Assembly (NCBI GenBank): GCA_025464275.1
Contig: JAODGR010000026.1
Span: 1 to 13,859 of the forward strand
DNA length: 13,859 nt
Source: Methanosarcinales archaeon
GTDB taxonomy: Archaea > Halobacteriota > Syntropharchaeia > Alkanophagales > Methanospirareceae
Direction: 5' to 3'
The translations under genes and the position numbers were made by a program. Of the stretch, positions 5,647 through 12,252 are shown in pieces (the first letter of the stretch is position 1; each line of letters begins with the position of its first letter). The notes beneath the pieces are model-generated. The model had not been told where the DNA came from and made no database searches. It was given only the letters and a program-made list of their open reading frames with translations.

Positions 5647-7172
5647 ATTCCCAGTTTCCACTCCCATCTCCGCCGTTTACCTATCAATTTACTTATCTCA
5701 TCGCTCGTTACCAGCCCTATGACCCTCCTGCTGCGGTCTATAACAGGCAGTGCGGAGATGTTATACCGCTCCAGTTTCCGGATCACCAGTTCCAGAGGCT
5801 CATCTTCATCTGCTGTTATCACTCGCCGTGTCATTATCTCAGCCAGCCCCTCATGTCGCTGCGCAACCGCAGTTGAGATGTCCCACGCGGTTACTATCCC
5901 GACCAATCGCCCATCACTCGCTACCACCGGTATGTGTGTGGACTGTGTATCAAGAATCAACTTTGCAGCATCTGCTATGGTCGCATCCTCCCTTATCACC
6001 TCCACCTCCCTTATCATCACATCCTTGACAAGCGGTAGCTCCTTGGTCTGTTTCATCGGTTTTAAGATGGTGTCCCGTGGCAGCCGCTCCACTGGCTGAG
6101 ATAGCAGGAACTCGCCCCTCTCTATCTCCCTCTTCAGCTCTTTCGCCACCTTATCAGCCATGAAGAAACTGGATAGCGGCGAGGTCGGCACCTCCTTACC
6201 CCCTATCTCTATCATCCCGGATTTCAACTCTTCATACGTCACTTCCACCACCGTCGGGCGTTCCCGTCTGCAGACGCCGTAATCAAGTACCTCGGTCTTT
6301 ATATCACCGTCTCTTATCCCCGTCTTCTCCGCCATGCGCTCATTCAATATCGGTATCGGTATCCCGATGCCCACATATAGCGTTGCCCCATACCCGAAGA
6401 AGGTAGCACCCCTGAGGTATTTCGGGTCCATCTCCTTCAGGTCGCCTGTGACCATCAGGGTAGCGAAGTTCTTACCCGGGTTGTGCTGTGTCCCCATCCC
6501 CACCACATATCCCTTCGCTCCGGATAGGAATATTCGAGTCCCCACACCTATGGTCTCGAACTCAGGGTCGTTCATCAGCGGTGAGAGTGCACCGGCACCT
6601 GAATAGTTCGCATTTCGATAATTCGGGAGTAGGGTGCCCATATAAGTGTATAAAGTGCGGTCAGAGGAGTTCGTTGCTGCGATATACCGCTGTGATGCAT
6701 TCCTTGGATTTACCATTATCACCTGATTCAGGTCCTCTATCGAGAGAGTGGTCTCTATCTCTTTACGTGGATAGCAGTCTGTGCCATATGCAGTGGCTCG
6801 CATCTCTATCTGCTTCCCTGATGCCAGGTCCTCTATCACGTGCCCGCCGCCATATTCCTCACCTCTATCCTCGGATAGCTGCGTGGCACCCAGATAGGCA
6901 TCAACTGCTGCGATACCGGTATATGCCTCCACCTCATTCAGCCATACCCGCTGCATCTTTATTGGGGGGTCAGCATGCCCGAAATTGATGAAGATGCCAG
7001 AGGAGCACATGGGACCAAAAGTGCCGGTAGTGACCACATCCACCTCCTTCGCCGCCTGCTCCGCACCCAGCTCCTCCACTATCTCACTCATCCTGTCTGC
7101 CGTGACCACACAGACACTGCCATCCCTGATCCGCTCGTTTATCTCCTCTATACTCTTCTCCACCATGGACAT
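5643..7172 (-). CDS. Homocysteine biosynthesis protein (DUF39) with two CBS domains
   Basis: This 509-residue protein has an N-terminal DUF39/HcyBio domain (about 1-370) and a CBS pair (about 384-440 and 445-498). In methanogens this family takes part in making homocysteine from aspartate semialdehyde and a sulfur donor, usually together with a NIL/ferredoxin-domain partner. The nucleophile region is GTFGPMCSSGIFINFGH (50-66), with Cys56 the likely sulfur-carrying residue. A second conserved cysteine is in TDCYPRKE (Cys133). VNPRNASQRY, GVGTRIFLSG and VGIGIPIPILNE are further family blocks. The CBS pair suggests control by an adenosine ligand such as AMP or SAM. The partner gene is not in this window. 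The start at 7172 has no Shine-Dalgarno sequence; the palindrome at 7200-7213 occupies the promoter position. The phosphate-transporter gene ends 60 bases upstream on the same strand. Confidence 0.9.
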   Translation of the reverse strand: MSMVEKSIEEINERIRDGSVCVVTADRMSEIVEELGAEQAAKEVDVVTTGTFGPMCSSGIFINFGHADPPIKMQRVWLNEVEAYTGIAAVDAYLGATQLSEDRGEEYGGGHVIEDLASGKQIEMRATAYGTDCYPRKEIETTLSIEDLNQVIMVNPRNASQRYIAATNSSDRTLYTYMGTLLPNYRNANYSGAGALSPLMNDPEFETIGVGTRIFLSGAKGYVVGMGTQHNPGKNFATLMVTGDLKEMDPKYLRGATFFGYGATLYVGIGIPIPILNERMAEKTGIRDGDIKTEVLDYGVCRRERPTVVEVTYEELKSGMIEIGGKEVPTSPLSSFFMADKVAKELKREIERGEFLLSQPVERLPRDTILKPMKQTKELPLVKDVMIREVEVIREDATIADAAKLILDTQSTHIPVVASDGRLVGIVTAWDISTAVAQRHEGLAEIMTRRVITADEDEPLELVIRKLERYNISALPVIDRSRRVIGLVTSDEISKLIGKRRRWEWKLGI

Positions 7173-7199
7173 GGATATAGATAAGAGAAAGGGTAGGCG

Positions 7200-7213
7200 A
7201 AGGTTTAAACCTT
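7200..7213. promoter_or_regulatory. 14-base perfect palindrome AAGGTTTAAACCTT
   Basis: This exact 14-base inverted repeat lies 28-41 bases before the start of the DUF39-CBS gene and 19 bases after the pit stop codon. Its centre TTTAAA can serve as a TATA element, so the site could combine promoter and operator. Confidence 0.5.
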
Positions 7214-7232
7214 ATGTTTTTTCACACCCTCG

Positions 7233-8255
7233 CTATGAGCATGCCCATGAGCCCGGGAAGGAGTTCATGATGAGGTACGCAGTACCGCCAATCACCGCAG
7301 CCAGGGGGATGGTAATCACCCATGCAATGACCATCCTCTCCACCTCCGTCCATCTGATCCTCCGCAAGCTCTGGAAGAAAGTGCCGCCGATGACCGAAGA
7401 AGCAATTACATGTGTCGTGCTCACTGGCATCCCTCTCAAGCTCATCAGGACCACGGCAACCGCGGCACCGGTCTCCGCGGCGAACCCATGCTTCGACTCC
7501 AGCCTCGTTAATCTCCATCCGAGCGTCTTCATCACCCGCCATCCGAAGAAGAAAGTCCCCAGCCCCATCATGAGACCACAGCTCAGCTTTACCCATAGAG
7601 GCACCACAAATAAGGGAATCAACCCGCCGGTGAGTAGCGCTATTGTAATAATACCCATTGCATTCTGTGCATCATTCATCCCGTGACTGAAAGCCACGAA
7701 GGAAGCGGATATGATCTGAAGGTGCCTGAATATCCTTTCCGTTCTGATATCTGGTACATCCCTGAATATGAGGAAGAGGACCCAGCAGACGATAGCGAAG
7801 AGGATTGCACCACCGATGAACCCCACACCGGGTCCGAGCACGATTGCCAGCAGCACCTTGTTATTGAGGACAGCCCAGTTTATCGTGCCCGAACCACCTG
7901 CAATGAGCCCTGCACCAAGGAGACCACCCACAAGCGCATGGCTCACACTGATGGGTATTCCCAGATAAGTGCAGATGAAGACCCATATTATCGCTCCCAG
8001 TACACCGGCAGCAATGATGAGCAGGGTTATGCTGCCCTGTGAGACTATCCCCTTACCTATCGTCTCAGCCACACGTGTGGAGATGCACGCACCTGCGAAA
8101 TTGAATACACTGGCAAGGAGTATCGCCTTTAGGGGTGTAAGTGCCTTAGTGGCTGTGACCGTGGCGATGGCATTTGCCCTGTCATTTGCTCCGTTCAGGA
8201 AATCATAAGCTAAAGCCAGTGCTATGATGGCATAGACGAGTAGAGAAGGATGCAT
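7233..8255 (-). CDS. pit: PiT-family inorganic phosphate permease
   Basis: This 340-residue inner-membrane protein takes up phosphate, driven by H+ or Na+ (family knowledge). The sequence shows the inverted duplication typical of PiT. The N-terminal signature YDFLNGANDRANAIAT is at 17-32 and its counterpart SHGMNDAQNAMGI at 190-202. GIPISVSHALVGGLLG (99-114) mirrors GMPVSTTHVIASSVIG (275-290). About ten hydrophobic helices can be traced. The ATG at 8255 places the first helix directly at the N-terminus, as in relatives. The gene begins 12 bases after the DUF47/PhoU-like gene, forming the common phoU-like/pit pair in which the soluble protein probably modulates the permease. Sulfate-transporting members of the family are known, but the neighbour favours phosphate. 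Confidence 0.93.
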   Translation of the reverse strand: MHPSLLVYAIIALALAYDFLNGANDRANAIATVTATKALTPLKAILLASVFNFAGACISTRVAETIGKGIVSQGSITLLIIAAGVLGAIIWVFICTYLGIPISVSHALVGGLLGAGLIAGGSGTINWAVLNNKVLLAIVLGPGVGFIGGAILFAIVCWVLFLIFRDVPDIRTERIFRHLQIISASFVAFSHGMNDAQNAMGIITIALLTGGLIPLFVVPLWVKLSCGLMMGLGTFFFGWRVMKTLGWRLTRLESKHGFAAETGAAVAVVLMSLRGMPVSTTHVIASSVIGGTFFQSLRRIRWTEVERMVIAWVITIPLAAVIGGTAYLIMNSFPGSWACS

Positions 8256-8267
8256 CAGTCTCAGAGC

Positions 8268-8981
8268 TCAGATGCCACCTTTCAATCTGAAGGTCTCCAG
8301 GATATTGGCTACATCCTCACACTGGTCCATTGTATCCTCCAGGATATCCACTATCTCCTTCACCAGTAATCGCGCGAGGACCTCATCTGAGCTACTCGTG
8401 GGTGTGGTCATCAACTTCCTCAGCCATCGCCTGTTTATCTCATCAGCCTCATTCTCCAGCTCGTTTATCCTTATACAGCGGGCTTCTAAACTCCCCTCCT
8501 TGCATCTCATCTCGCGCAAGCAATATACCGCAGTGCGTATCTCCTTCGCCGCCTCCAGTATAACCGGTGCAAATTCAATCACAGGCTCAGGCAGGCTCTG
8601 TGTGAATGTCACCCTCCGTACCGCCTTCTCCACTCCATCTATCAGATTATCGAGATTATGGACGAAGTAACGGATATCCCCCTTCTCCTCGGTGACCCTG
8701 GTATGGTCGAAGAAGAGCTCATGCACAACCTCATGAACGATCGAATCAGCCTCCTCTTCCAGTAGCTCCAGCTGCCTGCTGACCTCTTCGAGCCGGGAAT
8801 AGTCATTGCTCAGGTCCACCAGAAGCTCTGCTGCCTCCACCGCCCTCTCAGCGAGAGCTTCAAAGAGCTCAAAGAACCTCTTATCATGCGGCAGGAAGAC
8901 CGACATCCTGGGCAGGACCACATCATTGATGAGAAAGCCAGGAGAGAGATGCCTTTGCCACTGCAATTTGCCACGCTTCAT
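8268..8981 (-). CDS. DUF47 / PhoU-like phosphate transport regulator
   Basis: This 237-residue, almost entirely helical cytoplasmic protein belongs to the DUF47 family (PF01865, TIGR00153 type), structurally related to PhoU. Conserved features are a phenylalanine-rich N-terminal block (KRFFELFEAL, about 35-44), an E-x-x-ADSI-x-HE-like segment (LEEEADSIVHEVVHELF), a central D-x-x-x-x-x-HNLDNLIDGVE, a second acidic repeat (ELENEADEINRRW) and a C-terminal KEIVDILEDTMDQCEDVANILE. PhoU-like proteins carry metal clusters on E-x-x-x-D patterns. It is usually encoded next to PiT permeases, as here (12 bases), and probably controls the activity of the transporter. An internal Met at about residue 26 (MSVFLPHDKRFF) is closer to the usual family N-terminus, so the true start may be about 25 codons later. 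Confidence 0.88.
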   Translation of the reverse strand: MKRGKLQWQRHLSPGFLINDVVLPRMSVFLPHDKRFFELFEALAERAVEAAELLVDLSNDYSRLEEVSRQLELLEEEADSIVHEVVHELFFDHTRVTEEKGDIRYFVHNLDNLIDGVEKAVRRVTFTQSLPEPVIEFAPVILEAAKEIRTAVYCLREMRCKEGSLEARCIRINELENEADEINRRWLRKLMTTPTSSSDEVLARLLVKEIVDILEDTMDQCEDVANILETFRLKGGI

Positions 8982-9012
8982 ACCTGATCAATAAATATAT
9001 AGTGTATGAGCG

Positions 9013-9023
9013 GATATTTAAAT
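9013..9023 (-). promoter_or_regulatory. Probable TATA box of the phoU-like/pit operon
   Basis: Read on the minus strand, ATTTAAATATC lies 32-42 bases before the DUF47 start at 8981. A second AT-rich element (8991-9003) is too close to the start to act as the TATA box. Confidence 0.45.
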
Positions 9024-9049
9024 TTTTCTAATTTTTTCCATAATTCCGC

Positions 9050-9099
9050 ATGGCTTACGTAATATGCAAAATTTTTTCCCAGTTATACTTATAAGCCAT
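9050..9099. other. 8-base inverted repeat in the rdgB/DUF47 intergenic gap
   Basis: ATGGCTTA (9050-9057) is repeated in inverted form as TAAGCCAT (9092-9099), with an A/T-rich spacer containing AAAATTTTTT. It lies in the 132-base gap after rdgB and may be a terminator or regulatory hairpin. Confidence 0.35.
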
Positions 9100-9113
9100 A
9101 CACATCCACTCCA

Positions 9114-9695
9114 CTAATGGAGGTGTTGGAGGATGTGATTCAGGAATTTCGTGAATGCTCTGCTCCTGTGCGATACCTTATTCTTCTCCTCTGTGCTCAT
9201 CTCTGCGAATGTCGTTCCTGTCCCCTCGTATTCAAATATGGGGTCGAACCCGAATCCTCCATCACCCCGCGCGCGATCTGCGATTCGACCCTCCACGGTA
9301 CCGATGAACAGGCTTGGTTCAGCATCCGGATCACGGCAGAATGCCACGACAGTTTTAAAAGTAGCTCTTCGCTCTCCACCCTCCTTACCCGCCATCAACT
9401 TCAGTATCCCTTCATTGCCTATCTTCCGGAAGACGAATGCGGAGAAAGGACCGGGGAAGTCGTTTAATGCATGTATGAGCAATCCAGAGTCCTCGATGAA
9501 GAAAGGGGCGTTTATTTCCGCCCACTTCTCTCGCCTTATGTGATTCGCACTCGCTATCGCCACTTCTTCTATCGCATCCAGCTGTAACTCCGGATACTCA
9601 TAATGGAGGTGCCGGATAGAAATCCCCTTATCAGCAGCCAGCTCCCTTACCTCTTCCACCTTGTGCGGATTTGAGGTGATGAAATATATAATCAT
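9114..9695 (-). CDS. rdgB: XTP/dITP pyrophosphatase (RdgB/HAM1 family)
   Basis: The 193-residue enzyme hydrolyses non-canonical purine nucleoside triphosphates (XTP, dITP, ITP) to monophosphates and pyrophosphate, keeping deaminated purines out of DNA and RNA. Family motifs are complete: TSNPHK (7-12), the metal-binding EDSGL (68-72), FPGPFSAFV (80-88), GFGFDPIF (147-154) and SHR (175-177). The length matches archaeal homologues. Its ATG overlaps the pcna stop codon in an ATGA junction (9692-9695), so the two are almost certainly co-transcribed and translationally coupled. Placing the clamp and the pool-cleaning enzyme together links DNA synthesis with precursor quality. A short histidine/leucine tail (ILQHLH) ends the protein. 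Confidence 0.95.
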   Translation of the reverse strand: MIIYFITSNPHKVEEVRELAADKGISIRHLHYEYPELQLDAIEEVAIASANHIRREKWAEINAPFFIEDSGLLIHALNDFPGPFSAFVFRKIGNEGILKLMAGKEGGERRATFKTVVAFCRDPDAEPSLFIGTVEGRIADRARGDGGFGFDPIFEYEGTGTTFAEMSTEEKNKVSHRSRAFTKFLNHILQHLH

Positions 9696-10465
9696 TCAAC
9701 CCGTGGAGCCAGGAGATAGGTGACCTTACCCTTGCCCTCTGCCACCTCAAATTCTATCTGGAGCGGATAATCCTTGCCCAGGTTCAGCGTTACCGTCTCT
9801 GCGTGACTCATACCCTTGCTCATTGCGGAGATGTAATCGAGGGTGAATAATGAGTGGAGCGTCCCGGGAGTGAGGTGTATCAGCTGCTCCTTCCTCAAGC
9901 CCAGGCGTAATTTATCCATCTCCCCCACCACCTCCATGTAAAATTCATCACCCTCCACGCCGAGCAGTATGTGCTCACCTATCTTCTCCGCGGCTCGTAT
10001 CGTGCGCCTGAACTCCTCCGTGCTCATCACCACCTGCACGGGGAACTCAAGCTCCGGCACCTTCGGCTGATTTCGGAGTGAAGATGGCTCCAGCAGGTTG
10101 ATTGTATATGCAAGACTGCCCATTCGCATGTTTAACTTCTGTGCCTGCTCGTCAATGGAGAGCCAGACCTGCTCCCTGCCACCAATGCCGAGGATTCCAA
10201 GCAACTTCTGGAAATCCATGCCAATCACGAGTGCATTCGCATTCTCGTTCTTATCTTCATTCTCACCCCCTCCCTCGCTCGAGAAGCGGTAATCATCGAA
10301 AGCATCACTCTGCAACTGAAATGAGACCATAGAGACATTAGAGGGGTCAACAGCTCTTAAATTCAAGCCATTTGACCCTATCTTCAGCCTACCTTCGTCC
10401 ACAACCGCAGTGATCGCCTCTACACATTCCTTTAATATCCCTGCATCTATCTCCGCTTCGAACAT
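9692..10465 (-). CDS. pcn: DNA polymerase sliding clamp (PCNA)
   Basis: PCNA forms a ring around DNA and tethers polymerases, FEN1, ligase and other factors. The 257-residue protein has the two-domain clamp pattern: MFEAEIDAGILKECVEAI at the N-terminus, LKIGSNGLNLRAVDPSNVSM (27-46), the SLAYTINLLEP interdomain connector region (117-127), and a C-terminal LLAPRVE. At 62-78 there is an acidic low-complexity insertion (GGGENEDKNENAN) between beta strands, which makes it slightly longer than the usual 245 or so residues. The last strand is YLLAP. Upstream lie a 21-base tandem repeat and a hexamer repeat overlapping the Shine-Dalgarno sequence. The start at 10465 is the family-consistent one; an out-of-frame ATG at 10472 lies between it and the GGAGG. 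Confidence 0.96.
   Translation of the reverse strand: MFEAEIDAGILKECVEAITAVVDEGRLKIGSNGLNLRAVDPSNVSMVSFQLQSDAFDDYRFSSEGGGENEDKNENANALVIGMDFQKLLGILGIGGREQVWLSIDEQAQKLNMRMGSLAYTINLLEPSSLRNQPKVPELEFPVQVVMSTEEFRRTIRAAEKIGEHILLGVEGDEFYMEVVGEMDKLRLGLRKEQLIHLTPGTLHSLFTLDYISAMSKGMSHAETVTLNLGKDYPLQIEFEVAEGKGKVTYLLAPRVE
10234..10263. repeat. Degenerate hexamer run encoding the PCNA acidic insert
   Basis: Five imperfect six-base units resembling CATTCT encode alternating Asn with Glu, Asp, Lys or Ala on the minus strand. They coincide with the low-complexity insert in the clamp. Confidence 0.55.
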
Positions 10466-10480
10466 CCTTCATTCTCTCCT

Positions 10481-10498
10481 CCTTAACTTTAACCTTAA
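10481..10498 (-). repeat. TTAAGG-TTAAAG-TTAAGG hexamer repeat in the pcna leader
   Basis: Three hexamers, differing at one base, lie directly before pcna. The last one merges with GGAGGAG to form the ribosome-binding site. Confidence 0.6.
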
Positions 10499-10501
10499 CA
10501 T

Positions 10502-10543
10502 CCTGCATCCTATTAAGATTAACCTGCATTCTATTTAATTTAA
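10502..10543 (-). promoter_or_regulatory. Two 21-base tandem repeats in the pcna promoter
   Basis: The copies at 10502-10522 and 10523-10543 match at 17 of 21 positions and abut exactly. Each carries, on the minus strand, an AT-rich TATA-like part (TTAAATTAAATAG or TTAATCTTAATAG) followed by ATGCAGG. They fill most of the gap between the aldolase gene and pcna and could be duplicated promoters or a tandem binding site. Confidence 0.6.
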
Positions 10544-10562
10544 GTTATACCTCCTCCCATCT

Positions 10563-11159
10563 CTATCTCTTTATCTCCTTATCTCTTATCACTCGCGCCG
10601 TATCCACCAGATACTTGACCATGCATGCATGTTCAACCGAACTGAGGATGACAAATGCTTCGTCCACTGTGGCACCACGTGCGAATGTACCATGACCGTA
10701 GGCGATTACCGCTTTATGGTCGCGGAGCGCGGAAGCGACATTGGTAGCCAGCTCTGGCGAGCCGATACCGCCACTGACAACCGGGATCTCGTGGAGTATA
10801 TAGAGGCTCTCTGAATCTTCCGGTACTATCAGCTCCTGTGAATCTGGAGCTGGAGCTGGAGTGCTCAGCATGGAGAGTGCCACTGCATATCGTGAATGCC
10901 CGTGTAAGATGGCGAGCGCGGAAGTGCATCTATAAATTGCACGGTGGACATTGACCTCAGAGGATGCTATCACATCCAGTTCATCAGGCGATGAAGGGTC
11001 TATCGGGACGGAGACAATCTGCCCTTCAAGCTCGTCCAGCATGCTCCCGGTTGTGCTGATCAGCATGCGGTCCCCGATACGCTTACTGAGGTTACCGAAA
11101 TGCGAGTGCACCAGCCCGGCATTCACCATCTTCTTCCCATATTTTATCAATTCCTGCAT
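10563..11159 (-). CDS. Class II aldolase/adducin-family protein
   Basis: The 198-residue protein matches zinc-dependent class II aldolases of the fuculose-1-phosphate type. Signatures are HFGNLSKR (20-27), the phosphate-binding STTGSMLDEL (35-44), the candidate catalytic acid in SEVNVHRAIYR (E68), the zinc ligands H86 and H88 in ILHGHSRYA, and H156 in GHGTFARG. In methanogens such enzymes make lactaldehyde for coenzyme F420 or act in sugar-phosphate metabolism (family knowledge), so the exact substrate is open. A Pro/Ala linker at about 99-106 is encoded by a hexamer tract. The tail IRDKEIKR is encoded by an 8-base repeat. A purine-rich GGGGGGAGAG precedes the start at 11159; an out-of-frame ATG lies four bases before it. 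The gene is divergent from argF and followed by pcna on the same strand. Confidence 0.87.
   Translation of the reverse strand: MQELIKYGKKMVNAGLVHSHFGNLSKRIGDRMLISTTGSMLDELEGQIVSVPIDPSSPDELDVIASSEVNVHRAIYRCTSALAILHGHSRYAVALSMLSTPAPAPDSQELIVPEDSESLYILHEIPVVSGGIGSPELATNVASALRDHKAVIAYGHGTFARGATVDEAFVILSSVEHACMVKYLVDTARVIRDKEIKR
10564..10587. repeat. Tandem 8-base repeat at the aldolase 3' end
   Basis: TATCTCTT, TATCTCCT and TATCTCTT follow each other, covering the last codons of the aldolase and its stop codon. Confidence 0.6.
10844..10861. repeat. Perfect (CTGGAG)x3 hexanucleotide tract
   Basis: Three exact units encode alternating Pro and Ala in the minus-strand aldolase, in a loop just after the zinc-binding HGH motif. 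Confidence 0.85.
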
Positions 11160-11178
11160 ACATCTCTCCCCCCTTCAC

Positions 11179-11191
11179 CTTTAGTTTAATC
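11179..11191 (+). promoter_or_regulatory. Probable argF TATA box
   Basis: TTTAGTTTAATC lies 25-37 bases before ATG 11216. No Shine-Dalgarno sequence precedes that ATG, which fits a leaderless transcript. The element lies in the 56-base divergent gap shared with the aldolase gene. Confidence 0.4.
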
Positions 11192-11215
11192 TTCGTCACC
11201 GCATTAATTATCCTG

Positions 11216-12166
11216 ATGGAAGAGATGAGAAGTAAAGTGAAGGGGCTAATCTCGATATTCGACCTCACGAGGGGGGATATAGAAGCGATACTGGAGCGTG
11301 CAGCGTTATTGAAGGGTGAACGAAGGGCGGGACTGAGGCGGAGGGGGGATTTAGAAGACAGGATACTGGGATTGATCTTCGAGAAGCCATCCACACGTAC
11401 TCGTGTCTCCTTCGAGGTGGCTATGCTCGAGCTGGGAGGCTCTGTGATCAGCCTGAACTGGAATGAGCTGCAGCTGGGCAGGGGTGAGCGGATAAAGGAG
11501 ACTGCGGAGGTACTCTCATCGTATATCGACGCTGTGATGATAAGAGCATATGCACACAGTACGATAGAGGATTTTGCACGATATGCCTCTATCCCTGTAA
11601 TTAACGGGTTGAGCGACCTGGAGCATCCATGCCAGACGTTAGCGGACCTTATGACGATAAAGGAGCATAAGAATAAGCTGGAAGGAGTTAAAGTGGCATG
11701 GGTGGGCGATGGCAACAACGTGTGTAACTCCCTGATAGGGGGATGTGCGTTGATGGGCATGGAGCTCAGAGTGGCATGCCCGGAGGGATACGAGCCTGAG
11801 GAGCGGGTGATAAGGAGGATAGAGGCGATGGGCTATGATTCTAACTCCACGGTACGGATATGCAGGGATGTACGCGAGGCGGTGAGTGGTGCTGATGTGA
11901 TATATACCGATGTATGGGTCTCTATGGGCGAAGAAGCGGATAGAGCGCGGAGGGAGGAAGCGTTCAGGGCTTATCAGGTGAATGAGAGCGTGGTGAACAT
12001 GGCGAAGGATGATGTGATGGTGATGCACTGTATGCCGGTGCACGTGGGAGAAGAGATGACGGAAGGAGTATTGAACAGTGATAAATCGGTGATACTGGAG
12101 CAGGCGGAGAACCGGCTACACACACAGAAGGCACTACTCCTGAGCCTGCTGAAGGAGTCAAAATGA
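11216..12166 (+). CDS. argF: Ornithine carbamoyltransferase
   Basis: This cytosolic enzyme converts ornithine and carbamoyl phosphate into citrulline in arginine synthesis. The 316-residue protein has the carbamoyl-phosphate loop EKPSTRTRVSFE (56-67), GLSDLEHPCQTLADL (131-145), the nucleotide-fold-like WVGDGNNVCNSL (162-173), the ornithine-specific DVWVSMGEE (232-240) and HCMPVHVGEEMTE (271-283). The SMG motif and the HCMP cysteine separate it from aspartate carbamoyltransferase. HCMP has Met in place of the usual Leu of HCLP, a mild change. The start is ATG 11216 or the in-frame ATG 11228, which follows GGAAGAG; either gives a normal N-terminus. No other arg gene is visible. cdhC follows 86 bases downstream with its own promoter. 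Confidence 0.95.
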   Translation: MEEMRSKVKGLISIFDLTRGDIEAILERAALLKGERRAGLRRRGDLEDRILGLIFEKPSTRTRVSFEVAMLELGGSVISLNWNELQLGRGERIKETAEVLSSYIDAVMIRAYAHSTIEDFARYASIPVINGLSDLEHPCQTLADLMTIKEHKNKLEGVKVAWVGDGNNVCNSLIGGCALMGMELRVACPEGYEPEERVIRRIEAMGYDSNSTVRICRDVREAVSGADVIYTDVWVSMGEEADRARREEAFRAYQVNESVVNMAKDDVMVMHCMPVHVGEEMTEGVLNSDKSVILEQAENRLHTQKALLLSLLKESK

Positions 12167-12213
12167 GGGTGGTAAAATATTGACATCGTCACTTTGGCAT
12201 CCCACAATTCGAA

Positions 12214-12223
12214 CTTTTTATAA
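12214..12223 (+). promoter_or_regulatory. TATA box of cdhC
   Basis: CTTTTTATAAA lies about 30-40 bases before ATG 12253. GGAGG at 12246-12250 leaves only two bases before the ATG, which is tighter than usual, but similarity to other CdhC N-termini supports this start. Confidence 0.55.
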
Positions 12224-12252
12224 AGGGTGAGTAGCTTTAAAAATAGGAGGAA

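Noticed and set aside
6348..6365. TATCGG-TATCGG-TATCCC hexamers in the DUF39 gene
   Set aside because: They encode GIGIPIPI, which belongs to a conserved family block, so protein constraint explains them without slippage.
6985..7686. 233-codon plus-strand open frame across the DUF39 and pit genes
   Set aside because: It spans the promoter and the ends of two well-supported minus-strand genes, with no family signature.
9117..9467. Plus-strand open frame with a GGAGG-like start opposite rdgB
   Set aside because: It is antisense to a gene with all RdgB motifs and shows no recognisable protein pattern.
11092..11760. 222-codon minus-strand open frame opposite argF
   Set aside because: Ser/Ile-rich antisense of a motif-complete ornithine carbamoyltransferase.
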